Below, piece after piece: positions 8,544 through 18,002 of a DNA stretch of 64,000 nt (within the stretch, counting starts at the first letter, position 1; each line of letters begins with the position of its first letter). The DNA comes from Brackiella oedipodis DSM 13743. Its GTDB lineage: Bacteria > Pseudomonadota > Gammaproteobacteria > Burkholderiales > Burkholderiaceae_B. A model generated the notes under the pieces. It saw only the letters and a program-made list of their open reading frames with translations. It ran no database searches and was not told the DNA's origin. The translations under genes and the position numbers were made by a program. The stretch lies in contig NZ_KK211205.1 of the NCBI RefSeq assembly GCF_000621025.1, positions 222,776-286,775 of the forward strand, read 5' to 3'.

Positions 8544-9491
8544 TTAGTTGTGCTCAAAGGAGTAATAGAGCTCAATGATATTGGCCGGACCCGGTAAATT
8601 AGCGGGCTTAGTCGGATAATGTTTACATTGGGTAAAGGCTTGGATGACTGCTTGATCAAAGTGGCGATCGCCTGAACTCGTAATAATATTCACGCTGACA
8701 GGGAGCCCCGCACGATTCGTTTGGACTCTGACGCCCGCGCGTAATTGTCGCTGGTTCGGATAGTACATATAAGGTGAGACACATTTATTGATTTTGCTTA
8801 AATATTCATCATGAACGCCGCCCTTGATTTGCATGCCGCCTTTGCCTTTCGGGCTAGGCTGGCGTTTGGCTCGGTTCTGACGCTGGGCTTGCTGGATCTG
8901 TTTTTTGGCCTCAGCTTGGCTCATGAACTGCTGACGAATTTTGTCGGCCTGTTCTTGGCGTGCTTGACTGAGGGCTAATTCGCTTTCGAAAGCCTCTGCT
9001 GCTGAGGGTTGTGTCGTTTGCTCAGACTCCAACGCCTCGGTTTCATTGTCTGCATCATCCTGAGTGGTTTGGGGATTATCTTGAGGTGGGGCAGACTCGT
9101 CATGGGTCTCAGATTGATGGCTGTCCTTTTGTTCAGGATCGCTATCACGCTGCGCCTTAGCCTCCGTCTTCTGCGCGCTATCATCACGGCGATTGTGATT
9201 ATTAATCTCTTCGCTGGTCAACTGTGATAGATCAAACGCCGGGCTAGGCTCAGGTTTAGGTGTCTCTTGTTCTGGTTCCGGCTCAGGCGGCGCGACGGTT
9301 TCAGGCGGGGGTTCCCACAACTCTAATTCAACGGGTTGTGGGGTCACTGGATGACGGTCGGTATTGAGTAAAAACAGCAAGACAAGCAGACCATGCAACA
9401 ATAAACTGAGGATCAAAAAGATCAAAAACCGTTTATTTTTGCGCCGCTTGCCTTGTTCATAATAAGCATAAGGCTGGTCTTGCTGTTGCAT
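8544..9491 (-). CDS. second TolA/TonB-like energy transducer (TolA paralogue)
   Basis: 315 residues built like TolA. A short basic cytoplasmic end is followed by a membrane helix at about 22-42 containing SLLLHG (Ser29 and His33, the exact S-x3-H spacing of TonB/TolA). Next come a VELELWEPPPETV segment matching LELWAEG of the downstream TolA, a Pro/Glu/Gln-rich linker (about 60-150), a Gln/Ala/Lys helical stretch (about 150-215), and a C-terminal domain. The latter contains YLSKINKCVSPYM and FDQAVIQAFTQCKHYP, which line up with TolA domain III (YIRAVQACVEPRL, FDKAVQAALLKCNPYP), including both cysteines. It lies five bases after proS and upstream of ybgC, so the operon encodes two TolA-type proteins. 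Whether it works with TolQR or another motor is inference. Confidence 0.8.
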   Translation of the reverse strand: MQQQDQPYAYYEQGKRRKNKRFLIFLILSLLLHGLLVLLFLLNTDRHPVTPQPVELELWEPPPETVAPPEPEPEQETPKPEPSPAFDLSQLTSEEINNHNRRDDSAQKTEAKAQRDSDPEQKDSHQSETHDESAPPQDNPQTTQDDADNETEALESEQTTQPSAAEAFESELALSQARQEQADKIRQQFMSQAEAKKQIQQAQRQNRAKRQPSPKGKGGMQIKGGVHDEYLSKINKCVSPYMYYPNQRQLRAGVRVQTNRAGLPVSVNIITSSGDRHFDQAVIQAFTQCKHYPTKPANLPGPANIIELYYSFEHN

Positions 9492-9496
9492 CTTGC

Positions 9497-11266
9497 CTAG
9501 TGACTGCTTGGTCGAAGCGCTTGGCAGAGAGACATAACCTCTTGCTGTAAATCGGCGAGAGCCACTTTGCGGCTTTGTGCTTGGCCGCGGACTTGGACTT
9601 CGGCCATTTGCTCTTTGAGACCACGCTCACCGATAGTGATGCGGATAGGTATACCAATTAATTCCCATTCTGAGAACATCACCCCAGGACGGGCGCCACG
9701 TTCATCAAGAATGACATCCACTCGTTGCTGCTGCAAGAAGTCGTAAAGCGCGCTGGCTTGTTGCTTGACTTCTTCGCTCTTATCCCAGCCAATGGTACAA
9801 ATGACCACTTCAAATGGAGCCATAGCAATCGGCCAAATAATGCCGTTATCGTCGTTATTTTGTTCGATAGCGGCGGCCATGATACGACTAATACCAATAC
9901 CATAACAGCCCATTTGTAAGGGCTCAGGTTTACCTTGTTCATTGAGGAAGGTGGCATTTAGGCTCTTGGAGTATTTGTCTCCTAAATAAAAGACATGGCC
10001 AACCTCGATGCCACGTTGGATCTTAAGCACACCTCCACTGCCATCAGCGGCGGGATCGCCAGCGACCACATTACGAATATCAGCAACCACAGGCTCAGCC
10101 AAATCGCGGCCCCAATTAATACCGCGCACATGATAATCCTCACGGTTGGCCCCACACACAAAATCACTCATATTGGCCACGGTACTATCGGCAATAATGG
10201 TGACTGGCTTGACGGTGTTTATAGGGCCTAAAAAGCCTGGTTTGCTGCCAAAATGCTCGATAATTTCGGCCTCGGTCGCTAAGCGATAGCCATGTTTAAA
10301 AATCGCTAATTTGCTGACCTTGACTTCATTGACTTGATGATCACCACGCACTAATAAAAGCACGACTTGGCCTGCCTGAGCTTGACTATCTTTGGCGGCT
10401 GGCGCCGGCTCGGCATAAAAGACCACAGATTTGACCGTTTGTGAAAGCGGTAAACCTAATTGCTCGGCCACGATCTCGCAACGATTGGCACCTGGGGTAT
10501 GAACCTCGAGTAGCGGTTCTTGGGCGTCAGCTCGCTCGGCGATCAGGCAAGGTGCCAGCGCTAATTCAATATTGGCCGCGTAATTACTGGCACTGCTATA
10601 GACGATTTCGTCTTCCCCTGTATCGGCGGTCACTTGGAACTCATGACTGCGATCACCGCCAATGGAGCCATTGTCTGCCGCAACAGCGCGGTAGTCTAAA
10701 CCTAGGCGTGAGAAAATATTGCAATACGCTTGATACATTGCGTCATAGCTTTTGCCTGCCGCTTCGGCATCGCGGTCAAAGGAGTAAGCATCTTTCATGA
10801 TGAATTCACGACTGCGCATCAAACCAAAACGTGGGCGACGCTCATCCCGAAACTTGGTTTGAATATGATAAAAATTCAAAGGCAATTGGCGCCAGCTATG
10901 AATCTCATTACGTGCAATGTCGGTGATGACCTCTTCGGAGGTGGGTTGTAATACAAAATCGCGTTGATGGCGATCCTTAATTCGCAAGAGCTCTGGACCA
11001 TACTGCTCCCAACGACCAGTTTCCATCCATAGTTCTGCAGGTTGCACCACCGGCATCAGTAGTTCGATAGCACCCGCACTGTCCATTTCTTGGCGCACAA
11101 TGTTTTCTATTTTGCGCAGGACCTTAAGCGCCAAAGGCATGTAAGTATAGATGCCGCCCGCATGTTTGCGAATCATGCCGGCACGTAGCATGAGCTTATG
11201 GCTGGTAATTTCTGCCTCAGCTGGAGCTTCTTTGAGGGTATTAATATGAAATTTCGAAGCGAGCAT
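9497..11266 (-). CDS. proS: proline--tRNA ligase (bacterial type)
   Basis: 589 residues. Class II synthetase signatures are present: the N-terminal [21 protein letters not shown], motif 2 [17 protein letters not shown] and motif 3 [13 protein letters not shown]. An inserted editing domain lies between motifs 2 and 3 (about residues 225-405), as in the bacterial type that clears mischarged Ala-tRNA(Pro), and an anticodon-binding domain is at the C-terminus. It is the first gene of the minus-strand run that continues through tol-pal and is divergent from rppH with about 60 bases between them. Confidence 0.97.
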   Translation of the reverse strand: MLASKFHINTLKEAPAEAEITSHKLMLRAGMIRKHAGGIYTYMPLALKVLRKIENIVRQEMDSAGAIELLMPVVQPAELWMETGRWEQYGPELLRIKDRHQRDFVLQPTSEEVITDIARNEIHSWRQLPLNFYHIQTKFRDERRPRFGLMRSREFIMKDAYSFDRDAEAAGKSYDAMYQAYCNIFSRLGLDYRAVAADNGSIGGDRSHEFQVTADTGEDEIVYSSASNYAANIELALAPCLIAERADAQEPLLEVHTPGANRCEIVAEQLGLPLSQTVKSVVFYAEPAPAAKDSQAQAGQVVLLLVRGDHQVNEVKVSKLAIFKHGYRLATEAEIIEHFGSKPGFLGPINTVKPVTIIADSTVANMSDFVCGANREDYHVRGINWGRDLAEPVVADIRNVVAGDPAADGSGGVLKIQRGIEVGHVFYLGDKYSKSLNATFLNEQGKPEPLQMGCYGIGISRIMAAAIEQNNDDNGIIWPIAMAPFEVVICTIGWDKSEEVKQQASALYDFLQQQRVDVILDERGARPGVMFSEWELIGIPIRITIGERGLKEQMAEVQVRGQAQSRKVALADLQQEVMSLCQALRPSSH

Positions 11267-11328
11267 AGTTTTTCTTTTGTAAAGGTAAGTATAATCAAAA
11301 CATGATTGTATTATGAATGGAGGTTGCC

Positions 11329-12093
11329 GTGCTTGATCGCCAAGGCTACCGTCCTAATGTGGGTATCATTTTATTAAACCAGAAAAACGAGGTTTTTTGG
11401 GCTAAGCGTATTCGAGAAAATTCTTGGCAGTTCCCGCAAGGAGGTATTAATTACGGAGAGAATCCGACGCAGGCGATGTATCGCGAATTATACGAGGAAC
11501 TGGGTCTGAAGCCTGGGCATGTCAGAATATTGGCACGCACTCGAGATTGGTTGCGCTATAACGTTCCCGATAACTATATCAGAAGGGATTCGCGTGGTAT
11601 TTATCATGGTCAAAAGCAGATTTGGTTTTTGTTGCGTCTGATGGCGCATGAGTCCAAAATCAGTTTGCGCGCTACATCACATCCAGAGTTTGACGCCTGG
11701 CGCTGGAGTACCTATTGGGTGCCTTTAGATTTGGTGATTGAGTTCAAGCATCAAGTCTACCTTCGTGCTCTGCAAGAATTGCGAATCCAGCTTGACCTTA
11801 AGTTGGTGCGTGATTTTCAGAAGCGCTCAGGTCATTCCAAAAAAACCGACAGCAAATCAGGACTTTATCGTCGTTCGCGACATAGAAGAGCAAACGGTCA
11901 AGCCGTCGAGGAATCCTGTAAAAGCGCTATTCATAGTGCCTCGAATTCTGCCTCCAAAGACGCTAAAAAGCCGAGATTCACGCACAAAGGTAGTACAGCT
12001 ACCAAACACAAAAAAACCGCGAGTAAATTTCGCACAGGACAAGAGAGCACCGATAAGTCCAGCTCACCCAGAAAATACTATAAGCGGCCATGA
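11329..12093 (+). CDS. rppH: RNA pyrophosphohydrolase RppH (Nudix) with a long basic tail
   Basis: The best start is GTG at 11329, giving (M)[12 protein letters not shown] as in other RppH proteins, with GGAGG five bases upstream. An ATG four codons earlier would lie over that binding site. The Nudix box [23 protein letters not shown] matches G-x5-E-x7-RE-U-x-EE-x-G-U. RppH removes pyrophosphate from the 5' end of mRNAs and so triggers decay. The catalytic domain is finished by about residue 165; the remaining ~90 residues are a low-complexity Lys/Arg/Ser/Thr tail with no fold signature, longer than the short tail of E. coli RppH. Confidence 0.92.
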   Translation: MLDRQGYRPNVGIILLNQKNEVFWAKRIRENSWQFPQGGINYGENPTQAMYRELYEELGLKPGHVRILARTRDWLRYNVPDNYIRRDSRGIYHGQKQIWFLLRLMAHESKISLRATSHPEFDAWRWSTYWVPLDLVIEFKHQVYLRALQELRIQLDLKLVRDFQKRSGHSKKTDSKSGLYRRSRHRRANGQAVEESCKSAIHSASNSASKDAKKPRFTHKGSTATKHKKTASKFRTGQESTDKSSSPRKYYKRP

Positions 12094-12158
12094 CTTTAAG
12101 GGTCTGAGTTTAGGTTGGGCCGGCCTATGTGCTTGATCGAAGGCCTTCATTCCTCTTT

Positions 12159-12188
12159 AAAAGCTAGCGCAAGTGCTAGCTTTTTTAT
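12159..12188. terminator. bidirectional terminator between rppH and the Sel1-repeat gene
   Basis: GCTAGC (12163-12168) pairs with GCTAGC (12175-12180). Flanking A/T pairs extend the stem, and T6 follows on the plus strand. The same hairpin is followed by TTTT on the minus strand. It serves rppH and overlaps the TAA stop (12185-12187) of the convergent Sel1-repeat gene. Confidence 0.8.
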
Positions 12189-13123
12189 TCGTCAGAAAAA
12201 TTGTCAGGAGCGATTTTGCCACTGAGCTCTGTGGCATTACTACACGCTTTTTGAAATTTAAGTTCGCAGGCCTTTTTGTAGTAATAGAGGGCGCGATTTG
12301 GTTGGGGAAGCACCCCTTTGCCTTGCTCATAGAGCAGGCCAAGATTATTGAGCGCTTGGGGGACGCCTTGTGAACCGGCTTGTAAATAGTATTTACGGGC
12401 CAGATCATAATTGCTCTCAGTGCCACGGCCCTCGTCGTACATGGCTCCCGCATTAAATTGGGCTTGAGCATGGCCTAGCTTAGCCGCCGATTCGTACCAA
12501 TACAGCGCGTTTTGATTGTGCTTATCTAGATCTTCATTTTTGTAATAGAGGGTGGCTAGATTGTATTGGGATAGCGCATCGCCTTGGACGGCGGCTAGAC
12601 TGAACCAATAAAAGGCATCGTTGACGCTTTTGTTGAGCCCTAAGCCACTCAGATACATGACCCCCAGATTGTATTGAGCTTGAGAGAGCCCTTGTAATGC
12701 CGCCAAGTGATACCACTTAGCGGCCGTCTGGTTATCTATTTTGACGCCTTTGCCTTGGTTATAAAGCGTGCCCAAATAAAATTGTGCGGTGGCATTATTC
12801 TGTTCAGCGGCCTCTGTGTACCAATGCAAGGCCTGACTATAATCCTGAGGCACCCCATAACCATAGTTATACATATTGGCCAATGTCAGCTGCGCCAGCA
12901 CATCGCCTTTTTCGGCTTTATCGTCGAGATTTTGCAGTGCTAAACGCTCTTGCATCTCTCCTAATGCTTGGTCTCGAGCGGTCTGATCATTGCTCTCAGT
13001 CGGCGCAAAAGAAGGGGACAATAGATTTCTGTACAAGAAAAAAGCCATACAAAGCAATACGATTAGACAAATGGGGACCCAAAAGTATTGCTTGAATATA
13101 CGTAATAATTTGGCTTGGCGCAT
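12185..13123 (-). CDS. membrane-anchored Sel1-like repeat (TPR-type) protein
   Basis: 312 residues with one N-terminal membrane helix (about 14-32), so most of it is predicted to face the periplasm. From about residue 60 onward it contains six to seven Sel1-like repeats of ~36 residues: AQLTLANMYNYGYGVPQDY, AQFYLGTLYNQGKGV, AQYNLGVMYLSGLG, SQYNLATLYYKNEDL, AQFNAGAMYDEGRGT and ALNNLGLLYEQGKGV. Such repeats mediate protein-protein contacts in signalling and envelope complexes. It lies five bases after the SPFH gene, so the nfeD-SPFH-Sel1 set is probably one operon. The partner and exact role are unknown. Confidence 0.85.
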   Translation of the reverse strand: MRQAKLLRIFKQYFWVPICLIVLLCMAFFLYRNLLSPSFAPTESNDQTARDQALGEMQERLALQNLDDKAEKGDVLAQLTLANMYNYGYGVPQDYSQALHWYTEAAEQNNATAQFYLGTLYNQGKGVKIDNQTAAKWYHLAALQGLSQAQYNLGVMYLSGLGLNKSVNDAFYWFSLAAVQGDALSQYNLATLYYKNEDLDKHNQNALYWYESAAKLGHAQAQFNAGAMYDEGRGTESNYDLARKYYLQAGSQGVPQALNNLGLLYEQGKGVLPQPNRALYYYKKACELKFQKACSNATELSGKIAPDNFSDE

Positions 13124-13128
13124 GCTAA

Positions 13129-14070
13129 TTAAGAGACTTTTTGCTGTTTGGTCTTGTTAATGACCGTCATGGCTGAGGCGACCATGCTACCAACATCCGC
13201 GATATTGGCCGGAATGATCATGGTATTGCCTTGTTTGGCAAGTTCACCGAACTGCTTGATGTAATCTTCGGCCACCCGTAGGTTAACAGATTCGAGACCC
13301 CCTGGTTGGTTAATAGCTGAAGCGACTTCATAAATGGCCTTGGAGGTGGCTTGTGCGACGGTCACTAACGCTTCGGCTTGACCTTGGGCATTGTTGATTT
13401 GTGCCTGTTTTTCACCCTCGGATCGAGCGATAAATGACTCACGCTCACCAATGGCGAGATTGATTTTTTCCTGTTTACGACCTTCAGAGGCAGCAATTAA
13501 TGCGCGTTTTTCGCGTTCTGCTGTAATTTGTGACTGCATCGCTTGCAAAATCTCTGTAGGTGGTGTGAGGTCTTTGATTTCATAGCGCAAGACCTTGACC
13601 CCCCAGTTGGTGGCGGCCTCATCGAGTGCAGAAACCACACTGGCATTGATGAGTGTACGTTCCTCAAACGTCGTGTCGAGCTCCATTTTACCGATGACAG
13701 AGCGCAATGTCGTTTGGGCTAATTGGGTAATTGCGAATACATAATTTGAGGAGCCATAAGAAGCCTTGGTCGGATCTGTCACTTGAAAATATAAGACGCC
13801 ATCGACTTGTAATTGTGTATTGTCCTTAGTGATACACACTTGACTAGGGACATCTAAGGGGATTTCTTTGAGTGAGTGTTTGTAAGCGACACGATCAATG
13901 AAAGGGATGATAAATTTTGGGCCGGCACTTAAGGTGCGGGAGTATTTACCAAGCCGTTCGATGATCCAAGCACTTTGTTGCGGAATAATGAGAATGGCTT
14001 TTTTGGCAAAAAGAATGACTAATACGATGAAAATTAGCCAAAAAATGTTTGATGGATCAAACTCAGTCAT
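13129..14070 (-). CDS. qmcA: SPFH/Band-7 (stomatin-like, QmcA/YbbK) membrane protein
   Basis: 313 residues. An N-terminal membrane segment (about 8-25) is followed by a Band-7 domain beginning IIPQQSAWIIERLGKYSRTL. A charged coiled-coil stretch (about 185-245, with AEREKRALIAASEGRKQ and ARSEGEKQAQINNAQ) precedes a hydrophobic C-terminal region. SPFH proteins oligomerise in the membrane and are linked to membrane microdomains and control of membrane proteases. The partner NfeD gene lies two bases upstream, the standard stomatin/NfeD pairing. Confidence 0.92.
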   Translation of the reverse strand: MTEFDPSNIFWLIFIVLVILFAKKAILIIPQQSAWIIERLGKYSRTLSAGPKFIIPFIDRVAYKHSLKEIPLDVPSQVCITKDNTQLQVDGVLYFQVTDPTKASYGSSNYVFAITQLAQTTLRSVIGKMELDTTFEERTLINASVVSALDEAATNWGVKVLRYEIKDLTPPTEILQAMQSQITAEREKRALIAASEGRKQEKINLAIGERESFIARSEGEKQAQINNAQGQAEALVTVAQATSKAIYEVASAINQPGGLESVNLRVAEDYIKQFGELAKQGNTMIIPANIADVGSMVASAMTVINKTKQQKVS

Positions 14071-14072
14071 AG

Positions 14073-14507
14073 TTACCGTCCTGTGTTGAGAGGTTTAAGA
14101 ATCAGCACAATGCCGCGGATCGCTGCGATCTGGTGGGGGCCGGGCACCGCATTTTGGGGATTACCATCGAATTGTGCTTGCCATACCGCGCCCCTAAAGT
14201 TAACATGCGTCTGGCCATGCGCTTGCCATTGCTGGACGTCCACGATTGAACCTATATCGATATTAAAATCTGGATTATAGGCATCTTTTTTTTGTTGGAA
14301 GAGCGAAGATTTGCGCAAGGCCATCACACCCACTAACATCACCGCACAAAATACGGCAATATCCCAATACAGGCTTAGTCCCAGTAGAGAAAATAAACCC
14401 GTCATTACTAAGGCAAATGCAGTGATTAGGAAATAAAAGGTTCCTGTGAGCAGCTCTATCACCACACATAAAGCCGCCAGCGCAAAGCAAATCCACATTG
14501 TTGTCAT
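14073..14507 (-). CDS. NfeD-like membrane protein (YbbJ type)
   Basis: 144 residues from ATG at 14507 (MTTMWICFALAALC). The family usually starts directly with the first membrane helix, so the longer in-frame reading to 14603, which begins within a terminator arm, is unlikely. Three to four membrane helices are followed by a C-terminal OB-fold domain with GSIVDVQQWQAHGQTHVNFRG. NfeD proteins pair with SPFH proteins, here the adjacent gene two bases downstream. No strong ribosome binding site is visible at either candidate start. Confidence 0.85.
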   Translation of the reverse strand: MTTMWICFALAALCVVIELLTGTFYFLITAFALVMTGLFSLLGLSLYWDIAVFCAVMLVGVMALRKSSLFQQKKDAYNPDFNIDIGSIVDVQQWQAHGQTHVNFRGAVWQAQFDGNPQNAVPGPHQIAAIRGIVLILKPLNTGR

Positions 14508-14603
14508 ATGTCTGGACCCCGAACTTAATCGATTCAGCATAGCATTATTTTGCTGATTTAGGCGTTCAGCTGAGTTTTTCCTTGAATCTATTTTTGTGCG
14601 CAC

Positions 14604-14638
14604 AAAAAAACCTGTTGCTTATACAGCAACAGGTTTTT
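14604..14638 (-). terminator. terminator after putP copy 1
   Basis: CCTGTTGC (14611-14618) pairs with GCAACAGG (14626-14633), extended by A/T pairs on both sides, so T-runs flank it in either direction. It lies 50 bases downstream of the putP stop on the minus strand and upstream of nfeD. Confidence 0.88.
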
Positions 14639-14687
14639 GGATTTAGACGCAAGCCTCTATGTCGTTATAGAGGCGGGTGCTTGACGC

Positions 14688-16184
14688 CTAAGATTTTTTG
14701 GCTTCAATTAGCGCTTGGTTGGCTAAATCGAATTTCTTAGTAACTTCTGGGTCTGGTTTTTTAATCTTAGACACAATGATAGTGACGATTAAGCAAGCAA
14801 AGAAGCCAGGTACGATTTCATAGAGATCGCCTTGGAGCACTTCTTTCCAATAGACAACGACGACCGCACCCGCAATCATACCGCAGAAAGCACCGGCATT
14901 AGAGATGCCACGCCAGAACACAGACAAGATGACGATAGGACCAAAAGCGGCGCCAAAACCTGCCCAAGCGTAGGACACTAAGCCAAGCACACGGCTTTCT
15001 GGGTCACGAGCAATATAGATGGCAATAGCGGCAACAATTAAGACCATGAGGCGACCCAACCATACCATTTCTTTTTCGGAGGCATGAGGACGAATCAAAC
15101 CTTTGTAGATATCCTCTGTGATCGCACTTGAAGACACGAGTAGTTGGCAACTTAAGGTACTCATAATGGCGGCAAGAATCGCTGATAAGATAATGCCGGC
15201 AATCCAAGGGTTAAAGAGCACTTGTGCGAACACTAAGAATACACGCTCGGTGTTGTCATCCAGTAGTTCGGCTTGGCCGGGATGGATATTGAAATACGCG
15301 ATGCCTAGGTAGCCAACAGCCGTCGCACCCAATAAGCAAATTAACATCCACGTCATACCGATGGCGCGAGCACGTGGCAATTGTTTAACTGAGTGAATGG
15401 CCATAAAGCGGCAAAGAATATGAGGTTGACCAAAATAGCCAAAGCCCCATGCCAATGCACTAATAATACTGATGGCACTAGTACTCATGATAGAGAGTTC
15501 AAATTGCGGATTGGCGCTAGCAAAATCATGCACAGCGGTAGAGACTTCGTCGGCGCCGCCTAAGGCTAAATAAGCCATGATAGGAGTAGCAATCAAGGCG
15601 AAGAACATGAGCGACGCTTGTAAGGTATCAGTCCAGCTGACCGCCAAGAAACCCCCTAAGAAGGTGTAAAAAATCGTGGCGCCTGCACCCAACCAGAGTG
15701 CTGTTGAATAATCAACTTCAAACAAGGATTGGAATAATTGCGCACCGGCAACAATCCCTGACGCACAATAAATGGTAAAGAAGAACAAAATAATGATGGC
15801 GGTGACGCAACGCAATAAAGCGTTTTTGGCCCCAAAGCGATAATGGAAAAATTCCGGGATGGTTAAAGCATCGTTACAATATTCAGTCTGAATACGCAGG
15901 CGACCGGAAACGAAAATCCAGTTCAGATAAGCACCCAGTAATAAACCGACGCCAATCCAAGCCGATGAGAATCCAGAAGCCATCACAGCGCCCGGTAGAC
16001 CCATTAGCAACCAACCTGACATATCAGAGGCGCCGGCTGAAAGTGCCGTGACAAAACTACCTAAGCTACGACCTCCTAGAATGTAGTCGCCAAAGTTTTT
16101 GGTACCAAAGTAGGCAATCACACCTAGTAAAAGCACGAAGGCTAGATAAACCCCGAAGGTAATTTTCATGGGCAATAAATCCAT
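14688..16184 (-). CDS. putP: sodium/proline symporter PutP, copy 1
   Basis: 498 residues, the usual length for PutP (E. coli 502), with the 13-helix solute:sodium symporter layout. Conserved stretches include DYILGGRSLGSFVTALSAG, ASDMSGWLLMGLPGAV, FFTIYCASGIVAGA, GGFLAVSWTDTLQASLM and GFGYFGQPHILCRFMA. The Na+-site aspartate of E. coli PutP (Asp55) is present here as Asp54. AAAGGAG lies seven bases before the ATG. It imports proline with Na+ for nutrition or osmoprotection; no putA is in the window. It is a tandem paralogue of the next upstream gene. Confidence 0.95.
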   Translation of the reverse strand: MDLLPMKITFGVYLAFVLLLGVIAYFGTKNFGDYILGGRSLGSFVTALSAGASDMSGWLLMGLPGAVMASGFSSAWIGVGLLLGAYLNWIFVSGRLRIQTEYCNDALTIPEFFHYRFGAKNALLRCVTAIIILFFFTIYCASGIVAGAQLFQSLFEVDYSTALWLGAGATIFYTFLGGFLAVSWTDTLQASLMFFALIATPIMAYLALGGADEVSTAVHDFASANPQFELSIMSTSAISIISALAWGFGYFGQPHILCRFMAIHSVKQLPRARAIGMTWMLICLLGATAVGYLGIAYFNIHPGQAELLDDNTERVFLVFAQVLFNPWIAGIILSAILAAIMSTLSCQLLVSSSAITEDIYKGLIRPHASEKEMVWLGRLMVLIVAAIAIYIARDPESRVLGLVSYAWAGFGAAFGPIVILSVFWRGISNAGAFCGMIAGAVVVVYWKEVLQGDLYEIVPGFFACLIVTIIVSKIKKPDPEVTKKFDLANQALIEAKKS

Positions 16185-16440
16185 GACTCAACTCCTTTGT
16201 ATTTTTTAAGTGCCGTTATTTTATTTAACAAATTGTAAAAATTAAAGCGAATCGTTCTTATTTAGGGTTAATACTAGGATTGTGTGTAATAGCCTAATCT
16301 TTAAGTGTGGGCAAGGGGCGCTCTTGTAAAGCAAACCGAATCAATGTCCAGATTCACTGTAACAAGAATATAGATTCGTAGGTAGGCACTGAGAAACCAG
16401 TTGTGATGGGCGGGATGTCGCCTCCACTTAACTGCTAAAA
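16185..16440. other. spacer between the tandem putP genes
   Basis: Upstream region of putP copy 1. The segment at about 16211-16242 (ATTTTATTTAAC then TTGTAAAAATT) has a close match upstream of copy 2 at about 18040-18068, so part of the promoter or leader was duplicated with the gene. No open frame or RNA gene recognised in the rest. Confidence 0.5.
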
Positions 16441-16482
16441 ACCTGTTGCGCTCTCTATAGGTAATAGATGGTCGCAACAGGT
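16441..16482 (-). terminator. terminator-like hairpin after putP copy 2
   Basis: ACCTGTTGCG (16441-16450) pairs with CGCAACAGGT (16473-16482), a perfect 10-bp stem with a 22-base loop, followed on the minus strand by TTTT. The arms share CCTGTTGC/GCAACAGG with the terminator of copy 1, which suggests common origin by duplication. The large loop may make it weaker. Confidence 0.65.
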
Positions 16483-16505
16483 GATAAGTCAGGCATCGAT
16501 AATGA

Positions 16506-18002
16506 CTAAGACTTGCGAGCGTCCAGGAGGGCCTGATTACTTAGATCGAACTTCTCTGTGACTTCATGGCTAGGTTTTTTGATTAAAGAAACTATGATCG
16601 CCACGACAGAGCAAGCAATAAAGCCTGGCACGATTTCATAGAGTTGGCTGTCCACTTCTTGTTTCCACAGAACGACGACAACGGCTCCCGCAACCATGCC
16701 GCAGAAAGCGCCTGTGTTGGAAATACCACGCCAAAAAATTGATAATAAGATAATTGGACCAAAAGCGGCACCAAAGCCAGCCCAGGCATAGGAGACTAGA
16801 CCGAGCACTCGACTATCAGGGTCGCGGGCAAGATAAATCGCAATACCAGCCACAATCAGGACCATGAGACGACCTAACCAGACTTTTTCTTGTTCAGAGG
16901 CATTGGGACGAATCAAGCCTTTGTACAGATCCTCGGTGATCGCACTAGAGGACACTAATAATTGGCAGCTTAAGGTACTCATGATGGCGGCTAATACAGC
17001 AGAGAGGATAATGCCGGCAATCCATGGGTTGAATAAGACCTGAGAAAATACAATAAAGACACGTTCGGAGTCGTTATTGAGTAAAGCGGCTTGTTCCTTA
17101 AAGACGTGAAAGTAGGCGACCCCTAGATAACCAATCGTAATGGCACCGACAAAGCAGATAATCATCCAAACCATGCCAATGCGTCGCGCTTGTGGCAGTT
17201 GCTTGACTGAACTAATCGCCATAAAGCGACATAAGACATGAGGCTGACCAAAATAACCAAGCCCCCATGCGACCGCACTAATGCCACTGACCGCACTGAC
17301 ACTAAACATAGAGATATCAAAATCGGGGTTGGCAAGCGCATAGTCATGAACGGCGGTACTGACTTCCTCAGCGCCACCTAGCGCGAGATAGGCCATGATC
17401 GGTGCTGCAATTAATGCAAAAAACATGAGAGAAGCTTGTAGGGTATCGGTCCAACTCACAGCTAAAAAGCCACCAATAAAGGTATAAAAAATAGTGGTTC
17501 CGGCGCCTAACCAGACGGCTGTGGTGTAGCTGACATCAAATAGGGATTGAAATAGTCGTGCTCCAGCGACAACCCCTGAGGCGCAATAAATCGTAAAGAA
17601 AAACAGAATAATAATGGCAGTTACGCAGCGTAATAAGGGGCTCTTGGCGCCAAAACGGAAGTGAAAAAACTCGGGAATGGTGAGCGCATCATTGCAGTAC
17701 TCGGTCTGCATGCGTAGTCGTGCCGACACTAATAACCAGCTCAAATAGCAACCGGTCAGTAAACCAATCCCCATCCATACAATTGAAAGCCCTGAGTCCA
17801 TTACTGCAGCAGGTAAACCCAAAAAGAGCCAACCCGACATGGCCGAAGCACCCGTCGAGAGGGCAGTCACAAAACTACCGAGACTACGACCTCCTAAAAT
17901 ATAATCACCAAAATTTTTAGTGCCAAAATAGGCCACTACGCCTAACAAAAGCACAAATGCTAAATAAACCCCGAAGGTTATTTTCATCGGCAGCAAATCC
18001 AT
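16506..18002 (-). CDS. PutP-like sodium:solute symporter, copy 2, lacking the Na+-site aspartate
   Basis: 498 residues from ATG at 18002 (MDLLPMKITFGVYLAF, same N-terminus as copy 1). GGAG nine bases upstream supports this start; an in-frame ATG five codons earlier would overlap that site. It is very similar to copy 1 along its whole length. In the second helix, however, it reads TGASAMSGWLFLGLPAAV where copy 1 has AGASDMSGWLLMGLPGAV. The aspartate essential for Na+-coupled proline uptake in E. coli PutP (Asp55) is therefore alanine (codon GCC). Other core motifs (FFTIYCASGVVAGARLF, GLGYFGQPHVLCRFMA) are intact and there is no frameshift. It may use a different ion or substrate, or act differently from copy 1. 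Confidence 0.9.
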   Translation of the reverse strand: MDLLPMKITFGVYLAFVLLLGVVAYFGTKNFGDYILGGRSLGSFVTALSTGASAMSGWLFLGLPAAVMDSGLSIVWMGIGLLTGCYLSWLLVSARLRMQTEYCNDALTIPEFFHFRFGAKSPLLRCVTAIIILFFFTIYCASGVVAGARLFQSLFDVSYTTAVWLGAGTTIFYTFIGGFLAVSWTDTLQASLMFFALIAAPIMAYLALGGAEEVSTAVHDYALANPDFDISMFSVSAVSGISAVAWGLGYFGQPHVLCRFMAISSVKQLPQARRIGMVWMIICFVGAITIGYLGVAYFHVFKEQAALLNNDSERVFIVFSQVLFNPWIAGIILSAVLAAIMSTLSCQLLVSSSAITEDLYKGLIRPNASEQEKVWLGRLMVLIVAGIAIYLARDPDSRVLGLVSYAWAGFGAAFGPIILLSIFWRGISNTGAFCGMVAGAVVVVLWKQEVDSQLYEIVPGFIACSVVAIIVSLIKKPSHEVTEKFDLSNQALLDARKS

